DNA of 64,000 bases from Mycobacterium pinniadriaticum (GCF_026242045.1 NZ_JAPJDO010000020.1:1-64000); one strand, 5' to 3'. Counted from the first letter of the stretch, positions 44,564-53,711 are shown. The notes: generated from the sequence alone by a model not told the origin. Numbers and translations are program-made.

Positions 44564-46273
44564 TCAGCAGCAGGTGTGACGTGGCTGACCGGCCAGGTGC
44601 GCGTGCCGGCCCGGATCGGTACGGCCGACCGCACCGACGAACGCGGTTAGGTCGATCCGTTCGCCGCTCAACCAGGTCCCGGTCACCCGGGCCTGGTCGG
44701 CGAGCTGCGTCGGATCCACCGCATAGGGGTCGGCGGCCAGCTCGGTGAAGTCGGCGAGCTTGCCGACCTCCAGCGACCCGATCAGGGTGTCCCGGTGCAG
44801 CGTCCGGGCGGCGTTGATGGTGTGCGCCCGCAACGCCTGATCGAGGGTGATCGCCTGGTTGGCCCCGTGCACGTTGCCGGCCCGGGTCCGCCGCGTCACC
44901 GCGGTCTGGATGTTGAGCACCGGCGTGGGAGGGGATACCGACCCGTCGTTGTGCAGTGAGACCACCGCTCCGGAGGCCACCGCGTCGGCGAACGGCGCCC
45001 ATTGGCTGCCGTGCTCGTGGTCGAACATCTCACCGTCCAGCAGGTCACCCCAGTAGTAGTACTGGAACGGCGCCATCGAGACGTGAACGCCCAGCTGCGC
45101 GGCCCGGTCGAACAGCCTGCGGGTACCTGCACCGAGGTGTTCCAGACGCCAGCGATGATCGGTGCCGATCAGATTGTGCCGCTGCAGCGCCCCTTCGTAG
45201 GCGTCCAGGGCGAGTTCGATGGCCAGGTCGCCGTTGGCGTGAAAGGCCATCTGCCAGCCGGCGGGGGCCGCGACGTCGAGGATCGCGTCGAGCTGCTCGC
45301 GGTTGTAGTTCATCGACTGCGGCCCGCCGGCCACCGCGGGGTCGATGCCGGCGGTCCGGGTGGCGTCGGTACTCAGATACGGGAACGAGATGGCGATGTT
45401 GCCGATCCACGGCGAGCCGTCGGTCCAGAGTTTGACGCCCTGCTTGACCAGCAATGTTTCTGCGGCACTGAAGGATTCCGGATTGTTGTACGTGCCGGTG
45501 GTCGACATCTCCCACATGCTGATCCGCAACGGGCAGGACGGCGCGGCCGCCAGCGCCTCGTATGCGGTCTTGAGTTTCGGGTCGTAGGTCATGTCCGAGG
45601 TCGACGTGTAGCCGCCGCGGGCCATCAACGCGTAGTACTCGGCGGCGCTGACCAGTGGGTTGCCCAACTCGGCCAGGATCGGTCCGGCGACGCCGATCAA
45701 TACCGGCGTCTCGAAGCCCTGTCCGTCGAGGGTGCCGTCGGGGTTGCGGCCGTAGTGCCCTCCGGCCGGATCGGCCGGGGGATTGACATCCCAGCCGTTG
45801 CGCTTCATCACCGCGGTGTTGAAGTACACGCCGTGGCCGGAGTTGTCGGTGACGACTGCGACCCGGTCGCCGAAGATCCGGTCAAGCTCGGGGCCCTTGG
45901 GGGACGGGCGCTGGTGCAGCAGTGCGTCGAACCCGGCGAACAGCAACGGTGTACTCGGGTCGGTATGGGCGATTGCATCGGCGAATATCGCCTCGACATC
46001 CGACCAGGTCGGGGCGTCCCACGGGGCGATCGAGCGGGCCGGCAGCTGGGTGGCAACCCCGCTCATCACCGGATGACTGTGCGGCTCAACCAGTCCCGGC
46101 AACAGGGCGGCAACGCCGGTGTCGATCATCTCGGCATCGGGGTACTGCGACCGGCAATCGGCGACCGAGCCCACGCCGGTGATCCGGCCATCGGACACCG
46201 CGACGGCCTCCGCGCGCGGTCGCGCCGGATCCATCGTGATGACGGTCCCGGCCGTGAGAATCTTCGTCGACAT
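44564..46273 (-). CDS. YtcJ-type metal-dependent amidohydrolase
   Basis: A 569-residue amidohydrolase from the ATG at 46273 (MSTKILTAGTVITMDPARPRAEA); the longer open frame upstream is antisense to the DUF2236 gene. LPGLVEPHSHPVMSGVAT carries the HxH metal motif near residue 68, MAFHANGDLAIELALDAYEGAL a later metal His, RWRLEHLGAGT another, and SLHNDGSVSPPTP the catalytic Asp. The C-terminal LIGSLEVGKLADFTELAADP closes the composite beta-sandwich. This branch (YtcJ/AidP-like) hydrolyses amide or ester bonds of unknown natural substrates. Confidence 0.88.
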   Translation of the reverse strand: MSTKILTAGTVITMDPARPRAEAVAVSDGRITGVGSVADCRSQYPDAEMIDTGVAALLPGLVEPHSHPVMSGVATQLPARSIAPWDAPTWSDVEAIFADAIAHTDPSTPLLFAGFDALLHQRPSPKGPELDRIFGDRVAVVTDNSGHGVYFNTAVMKRNGWDVNPPADPAGGHYGRNPDGTLDGQGFETPVLIGVAGPILAELGNPLVSAAEYYALMARGGYTSTSDMTYDPKLKTAYEALAAAPSCPLRISMWEMSTTGTYNNPESFSAAETLLVKQGVKLWTDGSPWIGNIAISFPYLSTDATRTAGIDPAVAGGPQSMNYNREQLDAILDVAAPAGWQMAFHANGDLAIELALDAYEGALQRHNLIGTDHRWRLEHLGAGTRRLFDRAAQLGVHVSMAPFQYYYWGDLLDGEMFDHEHGSQWAPFADAVASGAVVSLHNDGSVSPPTPVLNIQTAVTRRTRAGNVHGANQAITLDQALRAHTINAARTLHRDTLIGSLEVGKLADFTELAADPYAVDPTQLADQARVTGTWLSGERIDLTAFVGAVGRTDPGRHAHLAGQPRHTCC

Positions 46274-46302
46274 GTTCCCCCTCGCAACGATTTCTGATGT
46301 CT

Positions 46303-47118
46303 TCAGACTATCCGCTGCCCGCGCCGGGCCCTGGCCCGCATGTCCCACAGATACAGCTGATAACCGAAAATCCAGGCCTGGTGCGGGATCAGCCGATCCG
46401 CCAGCCGCAGCGCGGCCAGCAGCCATTCGAAGCGGCGCTGCCGACCCGCGTCCCACGGCAGGCGCATCATCGACCGGAACTCGGGCGGCAGAAACCCGGT
46501 GGTGGCGAACAGGTTGAACCGGCCCAGCGTCGCCCGCACCGGCCACGGCATGAACGCCATGGCCGCAACACCTTTGAGATGCTCGCGTACGGGCGGGTCG
46601 ATGCTCAGGTCGTCCAGCGACCGCTTCCAGTACTCGTCGAAAGCCGCGCGGTCGGGCGGCCACATGCTCGCCCGCACCTGCAGCGTGGTGCCCAGACGGC
46701 TGGCGTCGGCGTACACCGCGTCGGCCGCGGCATCGTCGAGCGGACCGTACAGGAACTCGTGCTGGTCGATGTAATAGCGATACAGGCAGGCCGCCACCCA
46801 CAGTTGCAGCCGCGGATCGAAGGCGCGGTAGGAGACCGGGCTGGCCGGGCCCGAACGGACCTGGGCGTGCGCGGTGTCCACCGCGGAGCGGATGAGGTCA
46901 CGGTCGGCATCGGTGCCGATGGTGGCCGCCGCCAGATAGGTGCCGGTGGTGCGCGCCCGCTTGATCGGATGCTTGTAGACGTTGCCGCTGTCCACCGGGC
47001 TCTCGAGAACGCCGTAGCCGACGCCGGGATGGGCCAGCTGCATGATGACGTTGGCCGCCGGCGCCAGCACCGCCGCCGGATTGAGCAGGTCGGAAACCCT
47101 CCTGGGATGTCGCGTCAT
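46303..47118 (-). CDS. DUF2236 / MpaB-like oxygenase-family protein
   Basis: A 271-residue helical protein from the ATG at 47118 behind GAGGGCG. It shows the DUF2236 pattern: VIMQLAHPGVGYGVLES near residue 25, KHPIKRARTTGTYLAAATIGT, RAFDPRLQLWVAACLYRYYIDQHEFLYG and ALRLADRLIPHQAW. Family relatives include latex-clearing protein and MpaB, which bind b-type heme through a His and cleave hydrophobic chains; the His in HPGVGYG and others could serve here. A new substrate cannot be guessed. Divergent from cobD, 45 bp apart. Confidence 0.78.
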   Translation of the reverse strand: MTRHPRRVSDLLNPAAVLAPAANVIMQLAHPGVGYGVLESPVDSGNVYKHPIKRARTTGTYLAAATIGTDADRDLIRSAVDTAHAQVRSGPASPVSYRAFDPRLQLWVAACLYRYYIDQHEFLYGPLDDAAADAVYADASRLGTTLQVRASMWPPDRAAFDEYWKRSLDDLSIDPPVREHLKGVAAMAFMPWPVRATLGRFNLFATTGFLPPEFRSMMRLPWDAGRQRRFEWLLAALRLADRLIPHQAWIFGYQLYLWDMRARARRGQRIV

Positions 47119-47163
47119 CGCGCCCTCATGGGGGCAGTACATCACGTGTGAGAGAGTGCCGGG

Positions 47164-48126
47164 GTGTTTGCGCGCAGACGGTGGGCCGGTGTCGGCATCC
47201 TTGCCGCGCAGCTGGCCGACATGGTTCTCGGTGATCCCTCGCACGGTCATCCGGTGGCGGGGTTCGGTTGGTGTGCAGCCGCACTCGAGAAGCTGACCTA
47301 TCGCGACAGCCGGGGTGCGGGTGCACTGCATGTCGGTGTGCTGTTGGGTGGACTGGCCGGCGCCGGTGTGCTGGTGCAGCGTGAAGCCCGCGGCCCGCTG
47401 CTGGCCGTGACAACGGCCGCCGCCACCTGGGCCTCCCTCGGGGGAACCACATTGGGCCGCACCGGTGAGCGGGTGGCCGACCTGCTGGCCAGCGATGACA
47501 TCGACGGCGCCAGGGCGCTGCTGCCGTCGCTGTGCGGTCGCGACCCGTCGGCGCTCGACGCCGACGGGTTGGCCCGGGCGGCCCTGGAATCGGTGGCGGA
47601 GAACACCTCGGACGCCCACGTCGCGCCGCTGTTGTGGGCCGCGGTCGGGGGAGTGCCCGGCGTCGTGGTGTATCGCGGCGTCAACACCTTGGATGCGATG
47701 ATCGGGCACCGCTCGCCGCGCTATGCCCGGTTCGGTTGGGCGGCAGCACGTTTGGACGATATCGCCAATTATGCGGCGGCGCGGGTAGGCGGCGCGCTGG
47801 TGGTCGTATGCGCGCCGCTGGTCGGCGGTTCGCCGGGCGGCGCGCTGCGGGCGTGGCGCCGCGACGCGGCGCGGCACCCGAGCCCGAACGCCGGCGTGGT
47901 GGAGGCAGCGTTCGCCGGTGCGCTGGGTGCACGCCTCGGCGGCCCGACCCAGTACCACCATCAGCTCGAGATCCGCCCCACTCTCGGCGACGGTCACATC
48001 CCCGGCGTCGACGACCTGCGCCGGGCGGTGCGGCTGTCGCGCACGGTTCAGGCGGCCGCGGCGCTGGTCGCGGTCGGTATCACTGCCGTCGGCCGTAGCG
48101 GTCGGCGAGCTTGTCCTCGACGGTGA
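47164..48126 (+). CDS. cobD: Adenosylcobinamide-phosphate synthase CobD/CbiB
   Basis: A 320-residue membrane protein from a GTG at 47164. It attaches aminopropanol (or its phosphate) to adenosylcobyric acid in cobalamin synthesis. AAQLADMVLGDPSHGHPVAGFG is the family start, ESVAENTSDAHVAPLLWAAVGGVPGVVVYRGVNTLDAMIGHRSPRYARFGWAAARLDDIANY the signature centre, and HPSPNAGVVEAAFAGALGARLGG a further conserved block. Order with SURF1 and ptpA matches M. tuberculosis Rv2236c-Rv2234. The C-terminus overlaps convergent SURF1 by 47 bp. Confidence 0.93.
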   Translation: MFARRRWAGVGILAAQLADMVLGDPSHGHPVAGFGWCAAALEKLTYRDSRGAGALHVGVLLGGLAGAGVLVQREARGPLLAVTTAAATWASLGGTTLGRTGERVADLLASDDIDGARALLPSLCGRDPSALDADGLARAALESVAENTSDAHVAPLLWAAVGGVPGVVVYRGVNTLDAMIGHRSPRYARFGWAAARLDDIANYAAARVGGALVVVCAPLVGGSPGGALRAWRRDAARHPSPNAGVVEAAFAGALGARLGGPTQYHHQLEIRPTLGDGHIPGVDDLRRAVRLSRTVQAAAALVAVGITAVGRSGRRACPRR

Positions 48127-48898
48127 CCGGGCCCGCCGGCTTGGCGGCGGCGGCCGCGGCCTCGCGGCGGCGGGCGCGGATCTCCGAATATGCGAAGTAG
48201 CCCAGCCCGATGGGCGCCACGATGCCGAAAGCGATCCACTGGATGCCGTACGACAGGAACGGCCCGGCATCCAGATGTGGCAACTCCGCCACTCCCAGCG
48301 CGCCCGGCTGATTCTCCACGAGCTGCAGATACGAACCCGCCAATGGCACCAGCTTCACCGCCGACACCACCTGGGTGTCGATCGCGTACACCTGGGTGTA
48401 GCCGCCCTCGCTGAAGGGCGGTTTGTCGGCCGGGGCGGTCTCGGAGTCACGCAGCCGCGCGGTGATCGTCACCGTGCCCGACGGCGCGGGCGCGATATCG
48501 GGCACCTTCGCACCCTGTACCGCGAGCACATAACCCCGGTCGACCAGCACCGTGGGGCCACCGTCCACCGCGAAGGGCACCAGCACCTCGAAGGCGGGCG
48601 CGCCGCCCACCACGCGCAGGCGGGCCAGCACCTGATCGTCGGGCAGGTAGTGGCCGGTGGCCGTCACCTGACGCCACTGCGCGTCTGGTGCCGACGAATC
48701 CTGATGCGGCAGAAGTGTTGTCACCGGGACGGGATCGGCTTTCAGCGAGGTCTCGATCTGGTGATTCTCCCGGTTGGCCTTGCTGTTCTTACCCAGCTGC
48801 CATGGCGCCAGGACGGTGAAGCACAGATAGGCGAAGGCCACCACCACCAACGCCAGGGCCAGCCAGCCCGGGCGCAGCAGGAACGTCAGCCGCTTCAT
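48080..48898 (-). CDS. SURF1-family cytochrome oxidase assembly protein
   Basis: A 272-residue membrane protein (Rv2235-like). It has an N-terminal helix LALALVVVAFAYLCFTVLAPWQLGKN, a large extracytoplasmic loop with VLVDRGYVLAVQ and FSEGGYTQVYAID, and a C-terminal helix SYGIQWIAFGIVAPIGLGYFAYSEIRAR. SURF1 helps insert heme a into cytochrome aa3 oxidase. A charged C-terminal tail (RRREAAAAAAKPAG) is typical of mycobacterial copies. Its start overlaps the ptpA stop (ATGA at 48895-48900), so it is translationally coupled to the phosphatase. Confidence 0.92.
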   Translation of the reverse strand: MKRLTFLLRPGWLALALVVVAFAYLCFTVLAPWQLGKNSKANRENHQIETSLKADPVPVTTLLPHQDSSAPDAQWRQVTATGHYLPDDQVLARLRVVGGAPAFEVLVPFAVDGGPTVLVDRGYVLAVQGAKVPDIAPAPSGTVTITARLRDSETAPADKPPFSEGGYTQVYAIDTQVVSAVKLVPLAGSYLQLVENQPGALGVAELPHLDAGPFLSYGIQWIAFGIVAPIGLGYFAYSEIRARRREAAAAAAKPAGPVTVEDKLADRYGRRQ

Positions 48899-49380
48899 CA
48901 GCCGGTCAGGTCCGCCCCGGCCAGCCGTTCGTCGACCCAGGCGTGCAGGCCGGGCAGGGCCGCCTCGATCACGGTGAACGTCTCCTCGAAATCGGCGTGG
49001 CCGCCGTAGTAGGGGTCCTCGACATCGTCGGGATGCCGACCCGACCGCGGGTCGAACGACCGCAGCAATCGCACCCGCTCAGGCTCGACGCCGAGGTGGG
49101 TCAGCATCCGCAGATGATTGCGGCCCAGTGCGATGACCAGATCGGCCCCCAGATGGTCGTCGCCCACCTGGGCCGCGCGGTGCTCGGTCGGGTAGCCGTG
49201 CTGGCGCAGGACGATGTTGGCGCGCTCGTCGGCCCCGTCGCCGACATGCCAGTTACCGGTCCCGGCGCTGGTCACCCGGACCAGGTCGGCCAGGCCGCGC
49301 TGGTCGATCTGGTGGGCGAACATCTTCTCCGCCATCGGGGAGCGGCAGATGTTCCCCGAACACACGAACGTGATGTGCAC
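48898..49380 (-). CDS. ptpA: Low-molecular-weight protein-tyrosine phosphatase PtpA
   Basis: A 160-residue enzyme from a GTG at 49380; the longer open frame upstream is unrelated. The active-site P-loop CSGNICRSP (C-X5-R-S) follows directly after VHITFV, and the catalytic general-acid loop is DVEDPYYGGHADFEE. In M. tuberculosis PtpA is secreted and blocks phagosome maturation, and is phosphorylated by PtkA encoded beside it; the same arrangement is kept here. Whether it acts on a host depends on the lifestyle of this species. Confidence 0.93.
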   Translation of the reverse strand: MHITFVCSGNICRSPMAEKMFAHQIDQRGLADLVRVTSAGTGNWHVGDGADERANIVLRQHGYPTEHRAAQVGDDHLGADLVIALGRNHLRMLTHLGVEPERVRLLRSFDPRSGRHPDDVEDPYYGGHADFEETFTVIEAALPGLHAWVDERLAGADLTG

Positions 49381-49417
49381 AGCCCGATCCCCGGGTCGCT
49401 GCGCTCCTGCCCCTGGT

Positions 49418-50089
49418 CTAGACACCGAGCACCTCACGCAGCGCCGAAACCGTCGGGACGTGGGCGGCGGCCGCCTCGGCGGCGTGCGGCTCGAGGAAAT
49501 CGCTCGCGCCGTAGCCCCACCCGACCACGATCGTGCCGATACCGTGTTCGGCCGCGCCCTCCACGTCGTGCGCGCGGTCACCGACCATCAGCAGCCGGTC
49601 GGGCAGCGGATGGAGCTGGCGCAGTGCGTGGGCCAGCACGTCGGCCTTGCTTGACCGTGAACCGTCGGGGCTGGCGCCGGCGATCACGTCGAAGTAGTCG
49701 GCCAGCTCGAAATGTTCGAGGATCCGCCGGGCGGTGGGCTCGGCCTTGGAGGTGGCCACCGCCAGCCGAATCCCGGCCGCGCGTAGGTCGCCCAGCAGCT
49801 GCGGAATCCCGTCGAACAGGCTGTTCATCGCCCAGCCCCGGCTGGTGTAGTCAGCGCGGTAGGCCGCGATCGCCTCGTCGGCGCGTTCGCCCAGCCCCAT
49901 GCCGGCCAGGGTCAGATGCATCGGTGGGCCGACTACCCGGCCGGCCAGGTCACCGGCGGGCACGTCGGCGCCGACCGCGGCCAGCGCGTGCCGGAAGCTG
50001 GCCACGATGCCGTCGGCCGAGTCGGTGAGAGTCCCGTCGAGATCGAAGATCACCAACTGAGGACGAGTATCGGAGGCCGTGCATGTCAC
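49418..50089 (-). CDS. ptkA: HAD-fold protein, PtkA-like (protein tyrosine kinase locus)
   Basis: A 223-residue HAD-superfamily protein. Motif I is VIFDLDGTLTDSADG, motif II the Thr/Ser of LAVATSKAEPTARRI, motif III Lys in RSSKADVLAHAL and motif IV VGDRAHDVEGAAEHG. M. tuberculosis PtkA (Rv2232) is a HAD protein beside ptpA that acts as a protein tyrosine kinase. This copy lacks the long N-terminal extension I recall for the M. tuberculosis protein, so a plain phosphatase (Gph-like) role is a fair alternative. It lies 37 bp upstream of ptpA on the same strand, consistent with one operon. Confidence 0.75.
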   Translation of the reverse strand: MTCTASDTRPQLVIFDLDGTLTDSADGIVASFRHALAAVGADVPAGDLAGRVVGPPMHLTLAGMGLGERADEAIAAYRADYTSRGWAMNSLFDGIPQLLGDLRAAGIRLAVATSKAEPTARRILEHFELADYFDVIAGASPDGSRSSKADVLAHALRQLHPLPDRLLMVGDRAHDVEGAAEHGIGTIVVGWGYGASDFLEPHAAEAAAAHVPTVSALREVLGV

Positions 50090-50147
50090 CCGACCATTGT
50101 GGCCGATCGTCGCGCACTACTGTGCTTGACGTGGTGGAGCAGACGTC

Positions 50148-51281
50148 ATGAGCGTGAAACTGGCCGAGGTCATCGCCGTGCTCGACGCCGTCTACCCACC
50201 CGGCCTGGCGCAGGGCTGGGACTCCGTTGGCCTGGTATGCGGCGACCCCGACGACGTCGTCGACTCGGTGACTGTGGCCGTGGACGCCACCACCGACGTC
50301 GTGGCGACGGTGGGCCCGCGCGGGCTGCTGCTGGCTCACCACCCGCTGCTATTACGCGGGGTGGACACGGTGGCGGCCAGCACCCCGAAGGGCGCGCTGA
50401 TTCACCGCCTGATCCGGGCCCGGGCCGCGCTGTTCACCGCCCACACCAACGCCGACTCGGCCAACCCGGGGGTGTCTGACGCGCTGGCCGACGTCCTCGG
50501 GCTGACGGTCGACGGCGTACTCGATCCGATCGCCGCCGGTCCCGACACCGACAAATGGGTGATCTTCACCCCGCCCGCCGACGCCGAAGCGGTCCGGGCG
50601 GCCGTGTTCGCCGCGGGCGCGGGCCACATCGGCGATTACGCGCAGTGCAGTTGGAGTGTGGCCGGCACCGGCCAGTTCCTGCCACTCGACGGTGCCTCAC
50701 CGGCCGTCGGAACGGTTGGCTCGCTGGAGCGGGTCGACGCGGACCGCGTCGAGGTGGTGGCTCCGACGCGGCTGCGCGCTCAGATTCTGGCGGCCATCCG
50801 GGCCTCGCATCCCTACGAGGAGCCGGCGTTCGACGTGGTGCCGCGGGCCCCGCTGCCGGCCGGGGTGGGAATCGGCCGGATCGGCACACTGGCGCACCCG
50901 CTGCGGTTCGGCGATTTCGTCGCACGAGCTCACGCGGTGCTACCGCAGACCACCTGGGGGGTACGCGCCGCGGGCGACCCGGATGCGCCGGTGGCCCGCG
51001 TGGCGGTGTGCGGGGGCGCCGGCGATTCCCTGCTGGGCGCGGCCGCCGCCGCTGGGGTGGACGCCTACCTCACCGCCGACCTGCGCCACCATCCCGCCGA
51101 CGAGCATCGACGGGCCAGTGGCGTCGGGTTGATCGACGTCGCACACTGGGCCAGCGAGTATCCGTGGTGCGCGCAGGCCGCATCGCTGCTGCGCGGCCAT
51201 TTCGGCGCCGCGCTGCCCGTCGATGTCTGCACTCTGCGCACCGACCCGTGGAACATCGATAGTTCGAAAGGCACGTCGTGA
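50148..51281 (+). CDS. Nif3-like dinuclear metal centre protein
   Basis: A 377-residue Nif3/YbgI (DUF34) protein equivalent to Rv2230c. YPPGLAQGWDSVGLVCGDP and LLLAHHPLLLRGVDTV (metal His residues) are the N-terminal signature; HTNADSANPGVSDALADVLGL the next metal block; and LTADLRHHPADEHRRASGVGLIDVAHWASEYPW the C-terminal metal site. A PII-like insertion domain lies between. The family forms hexamers with two metals; a GTP-cyclohydrolase-like or repair role has been proposed but is not settled. It overlaps the next gene (ATGA-type, 51278). Confidence 0.9.
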   Translation: MSVKLAEVIAVLDAVYPPGLAQGWDSVGLVCGDPDDVVDSVTVAVDATTDVVATVGPRGLLLAHHPLLLRGVDTVAASTPKGALIHRLIRARAALFTAHTNADSANPGVSDALADVLGLTVDGVLDPIAAGPDTDKWVIFTPPADAEAVRAAVFAAGAGHIGDYAQCSWSVAGTGQFLPLDGASPAVGTVGSLERVDADRVEVVAPTRLRAQILAAIRASHPYEEPAFDVVPRAPLPAGVGIGRIGTLAHPLRFGDFVARAHAVLPQTTWGVRAAGDPDAPVARVAVCGGAGDSLLGAAAAAGVDAYLTADLRHHPADEHRRASGVGLIDVAHWASEYPWCAQAASLLRGHFGAALPVDVCTLRTDPWNIDSSKGTS

Positions 51282-52009
51282 AAGCTGAATTGGCACAGCA
51301 GCGTTCGCTCCTGGAGCTGGCCGAGCTGGACGCCGAGCTGGCCCGGCTGGCCCACCGTGCGGCCAATCTGCCCGAGCAGCAGAGCTACGAGGAGGCACAG
51401 ACCGACTATCGCGAAGCCGGTGATCGACTGGCCGCGCTGGCGATCGCGCTCGAGGATATCGACGCCCAGGTGGTCCGGTTCGAATCCGAAATCGAGGGGG
51501 TTCGCCAACGTGAGGACCGCGATCGGAAACTGCTCGATTCCGGCACCGTCAACCCCAAGCAGCTCGAAGAGTTGCAGCACGAGCTGGAGACGTTGGAGCG
51601 CAGGCAGGCCAGCCTGGAGGATTCGCTGCTCGAGGTGATGGAGCGGGTCGAACAACTGACCGGCGACCAGGCTGCCGAACGCGCGAAAGTCGAAGCGCTC
51701 CAAGCGGGTCTGACCACCGCGGGGCACAATCGCGACGAGGCGCTGACCGAGATCGACCAGCTGCGTGGTCAGCGCACGGCTCAGCGGGACGCGATCATCG
51801 CCGGGCTGGACCCGTCGCTGGCGCAACTCTACGAGCGGCAGCGCGCGGCGTCTGGTGCCGGGGCCGCCCGGCTGCTGGGCCGACGGTGTGGCGCCTGCCG
51901 CATCGAACTCGATCGCGGTGAGCTGGCCAGGATCTCGGCCGCACCGGAGGACGAGGTCGTGCGCTGCCCGGAATGTCAGGCCATCCTGCTACGCCTCGGC
52001 GGGGCGTAG
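51278..52009 (+). CDS. Coiled-coil C4 zinc-ribbon protein (Rv2229c-like)
   Basis: A 243-residue protein starting with a GTG that overlaps the Nif3 stop. Residues 1-185 are long antiparallel coiled-coil helices (LAELDAELARLAHRAANLPEQQ and similar). The C-terminal zinc ribbon is RRCGACRIELDRGELARI then VVRCPECQAILLR, giving two CxxC pairs. It is the C4-type zinc-ribbon (CT398-like) family, which in other bacteria is linked to flagella or nucleic acid binding; function here unknown. Conserved order with Nif3 and RNase H/phosphatase in mycobacteria suggests a shared housekeeping task. Confidence 0.9.
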   Translation: MKAELAQQRSLLELAELDAELARLAHRAANLPEQQSYEEAQTDYREAGDRLAALAIALEDIDAQVVRFESEIEGVRQREDRDRKLLDSGTVNPKQLEELQHELETLERRQASLEDSLLEVMERVEQLTGDQAAERAKVEALQAGLTTAGHNRDEALTEIDQLRGQRTAQRDAIIAGLDPSLAQLYERQRAASGAGAARLLGRRCGACRIELDRGELARISAAPEDEVVRCPECQAILLRLGGA

Positions 52010-52011
52010 TC

Positions 52012-53091
52012 GTGAAGGTGCTCATCGAGGCCGACGGCGGATCGCGGGGCAACCCCGGCCCGGCCGGCTACGGATGTGTTGTCTACTCGGCCGATCACCA
52101 GACGGTCCTGGCCGAGCACGGGCAGGCGATCGGGATCACCACCAACAACGTCGCCGAGTACCGCGGGCTGATCGCCGGACTCGAGGAGGCCCGCCGGCTC
52201 GGCGCCAATGAGGTTGACGTCTTTATGGATTCGAAGCTCGTGGTGGAGCAGATGGCCGGCCGGTGGAAGGTCAAACACGCCGGGTTGGCCGAGCTCCACC
52301 AGCAGGCACGTGCGCTGGCGTCGACGTTCGACTCGGTGATCTACCAATGGATTCCACGCGAACAGAACCCCTACGCCGACCGGCTGGCCAACGAAGCCAT
52401 GAACGCTGCCGCCAACGCGGCCGACCCACCGGCCGCAGCGGTGGCTATGCCTCCGGCGGCCTGGACGGGCAATCAGGGTGCCCCGACCCGGCTACTGCTG
52501 CTGCGGCACGGGCAGACCCAGTTCTCGCGCGAGCGCCGCTATTCGGGCCGCGGTAACCCCGAACTGACCGATGCCGGTCGTGGCCAGGCGCAGGCCGCGG
52601 CCCGCTACCTCGCCGAGCGCGGTGGTATCGACGCGGTGATCACGTCGCCGCTGCGGCGTTCGTATGACACCGCCGCGGCCGCCGCGGCGGCGCTCGGACT
52701 GGACGTGACGGTCGACGAGGATCTGATCGAGACGGATTTCGGCGCCTGGGAGGGGCTGACGTTCGGCGAGGCCCGCGAACGTGACCCGGAACTGCACGGC
52801 CGCTGGCTGCGCGACACCAGTCTGCACCCGCCCGCCGGGGAGAGTTTCGACGAAGTCTCCGATCGGGTTCAGCGGGCCCGCACCCGGATCCTCGCTGACC
52901 ATCCGGGCGGCACCGTGCTGGTGGTCTCGCATGTGACGCCGATCAAGACCCTGCTGCGACTGGCCTTGGACGCCGGCACCGGCATCCTGCACCGGTTGCA
53001 CCTGGACCTGGCGTCGCTGAGCATCGCGGAGTTCTATCCCGACGGCGGATCGTCGGTGCGGCTGGTGAACCAGACCGCCTACCTCGGCTGA
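52012..53091 (+). CDS. Bifunctional RNase H / acid phosphatase (Rv2228c-like)
   Basis: A 359-residue fusion from a GTG at 52012, 2 bp after the previous stop. Residues 1-135 are RNase HI: IEADGGSRGNPGPAGYG with the first catalytic Asp, NVAEYRGLIAGLEEAR with Glu, VFMDSKLVVEQMAGRWKVKH with Asp. Residues 160-359 are a histidine phosphatase of the CobC/PhoE type: LLLLRHGQTQFSRERRYSGRGNPELT (RHG motif) and VLVVSHVTPIKTLLRLAL (second His). M. tuberculosis Rv2228c has both activities, and the phosphatase half may act in cobalamin synthesis (alpha-ribazole phosphatase). That would offset the absence of a separate cobC at this locus. Confidence 0.93.
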   Translation: MKVLIEADGGSRGNPGPAGYGCVVYSADHQTVLAEHGQAIGITTNNVAEYRGLIAGLEEARRLGANEVDVFMDSKLVVEQMAGRWKVKHAGLAELHQQARALASTFDSVIYQWIPREQNPYADRLANEAMNAAANAADPPAAAVAMPPAAWTGNQGAPTRLLLLRHGQTQFSRERRYSGRGNPELTDAGRGQAQAAARYLAERGGIDAVITSPLRRSYDTAAAAAAALGLDVTVDEDLIETDFGAWEGLTFGEARERDPELHGRWLRDTSLHPPAGESFDEVSDRVQRARTRILADHPGGTVLVVSHVTPIKTLLRLALDAGTGILHRLHLDLASLSIAEFYPDGGSSVRLVNQTAYLG

Positions 53092-53094
53092 GTC

Positions 53095-53664
53095 CTAACC
53101 CAACAGGTGCACCCGTTCCCCGTGTGGGCCGAACAGGGTAAGGGCCTCCACCGGGCCGTCGACGGCGCCGAACCAGTGCGGTGTCCAGGTGCTGAACTCC
53201 ACCGCTTCACCCGGGGAGATGACGTAGTCCTGCTCGCCCAGGATCAGCCGCAACCGGCCGGACAGCACGTAGAGCCATTCCTGACCTTCGTGGGTGGGCA
53301 ATTCGGCCGGCGGGGTCTGCCGCCGCGCACTGATCCGGATCTTGAAGGCCTGCAGCCCGCCGGCCCCGCCGTGGCGGGTCAGCGGCCAGAAGGTGATCAG
53401 GTTCCTGGTGTGGGACGACGGGTGAACCCGCGGGTCGAGGGCCGGGGAGGCCCCGAGCAGTTCGTCGGTGCTGACCGACAGTGCCGCGGCCAGCCTCGGC
53501 AGATGGTCGAGCGCGAGCCGGCGTTTGCCCGATTCCAGCCGGCTCAACGTCGACACATCGATACCGGCCCGCGACGCCACGTCCTCGAGGGTCAGGCCGA
53601 GCCGCCCGCGCAGTTCCCGCAGCCGCCTGCGCACCCGGAGATCTACGTCGTCGTTTGCCTGCAT
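53095..53664 (-). CDS. XRE-family regulator with cupin sensor domain
   Basis: A 189-residue protein from the ATG at 53664 (MQANDDVDLRVRRRLRELRG); 7 more residues are open from 53685. Residues 10-70 are an XRE helix-turn-helix: LGLTLEDVASRAGIDVSTLSRLESGKRRLALDHLPRLAAAL. Residues 110-185 are a cupin: HEGQEWLYVLSGRLRLILGEQDYVISPGEAVEF, then TPHWFGAVDGP. Such regulators sense small metabolites and often control nearby transport or catabolic genes. It is divergent from the methyltransferase, a 47-bp gap, so it may control that gene. Confidence 0.87.
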   Translation of the reverse strand: MQANDDVDLRVRRRLRELRGRLGLTLEDVASRAGIDVSTLSRLESGKRRLALDHLPRLAAALSVSTDELLGASPALDPRVHPSSHTRNLITFWPLTRHGGAGGLQAFKIRISARRQTPPAELPTHEGQEWLYVLSGRLRLILGEQDYVISPGEAVEFSTWTPHWFGAVDGPVEALTLFGPHGERVHLLG

Positions 53665-53711
53665 GGCAAAAAACATTGCCACCATGGGTGTGCTTTGGGC
53701 AAGCTCGGGAC

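Noticed and set aside
46274..46801. Longer start for the amidohydrolase
   Set aside because: The extension is antisense to the DUF2236 gene and lacks a signal peptide or domain; the ATG at 46273 starts a normal amidohydrolase.
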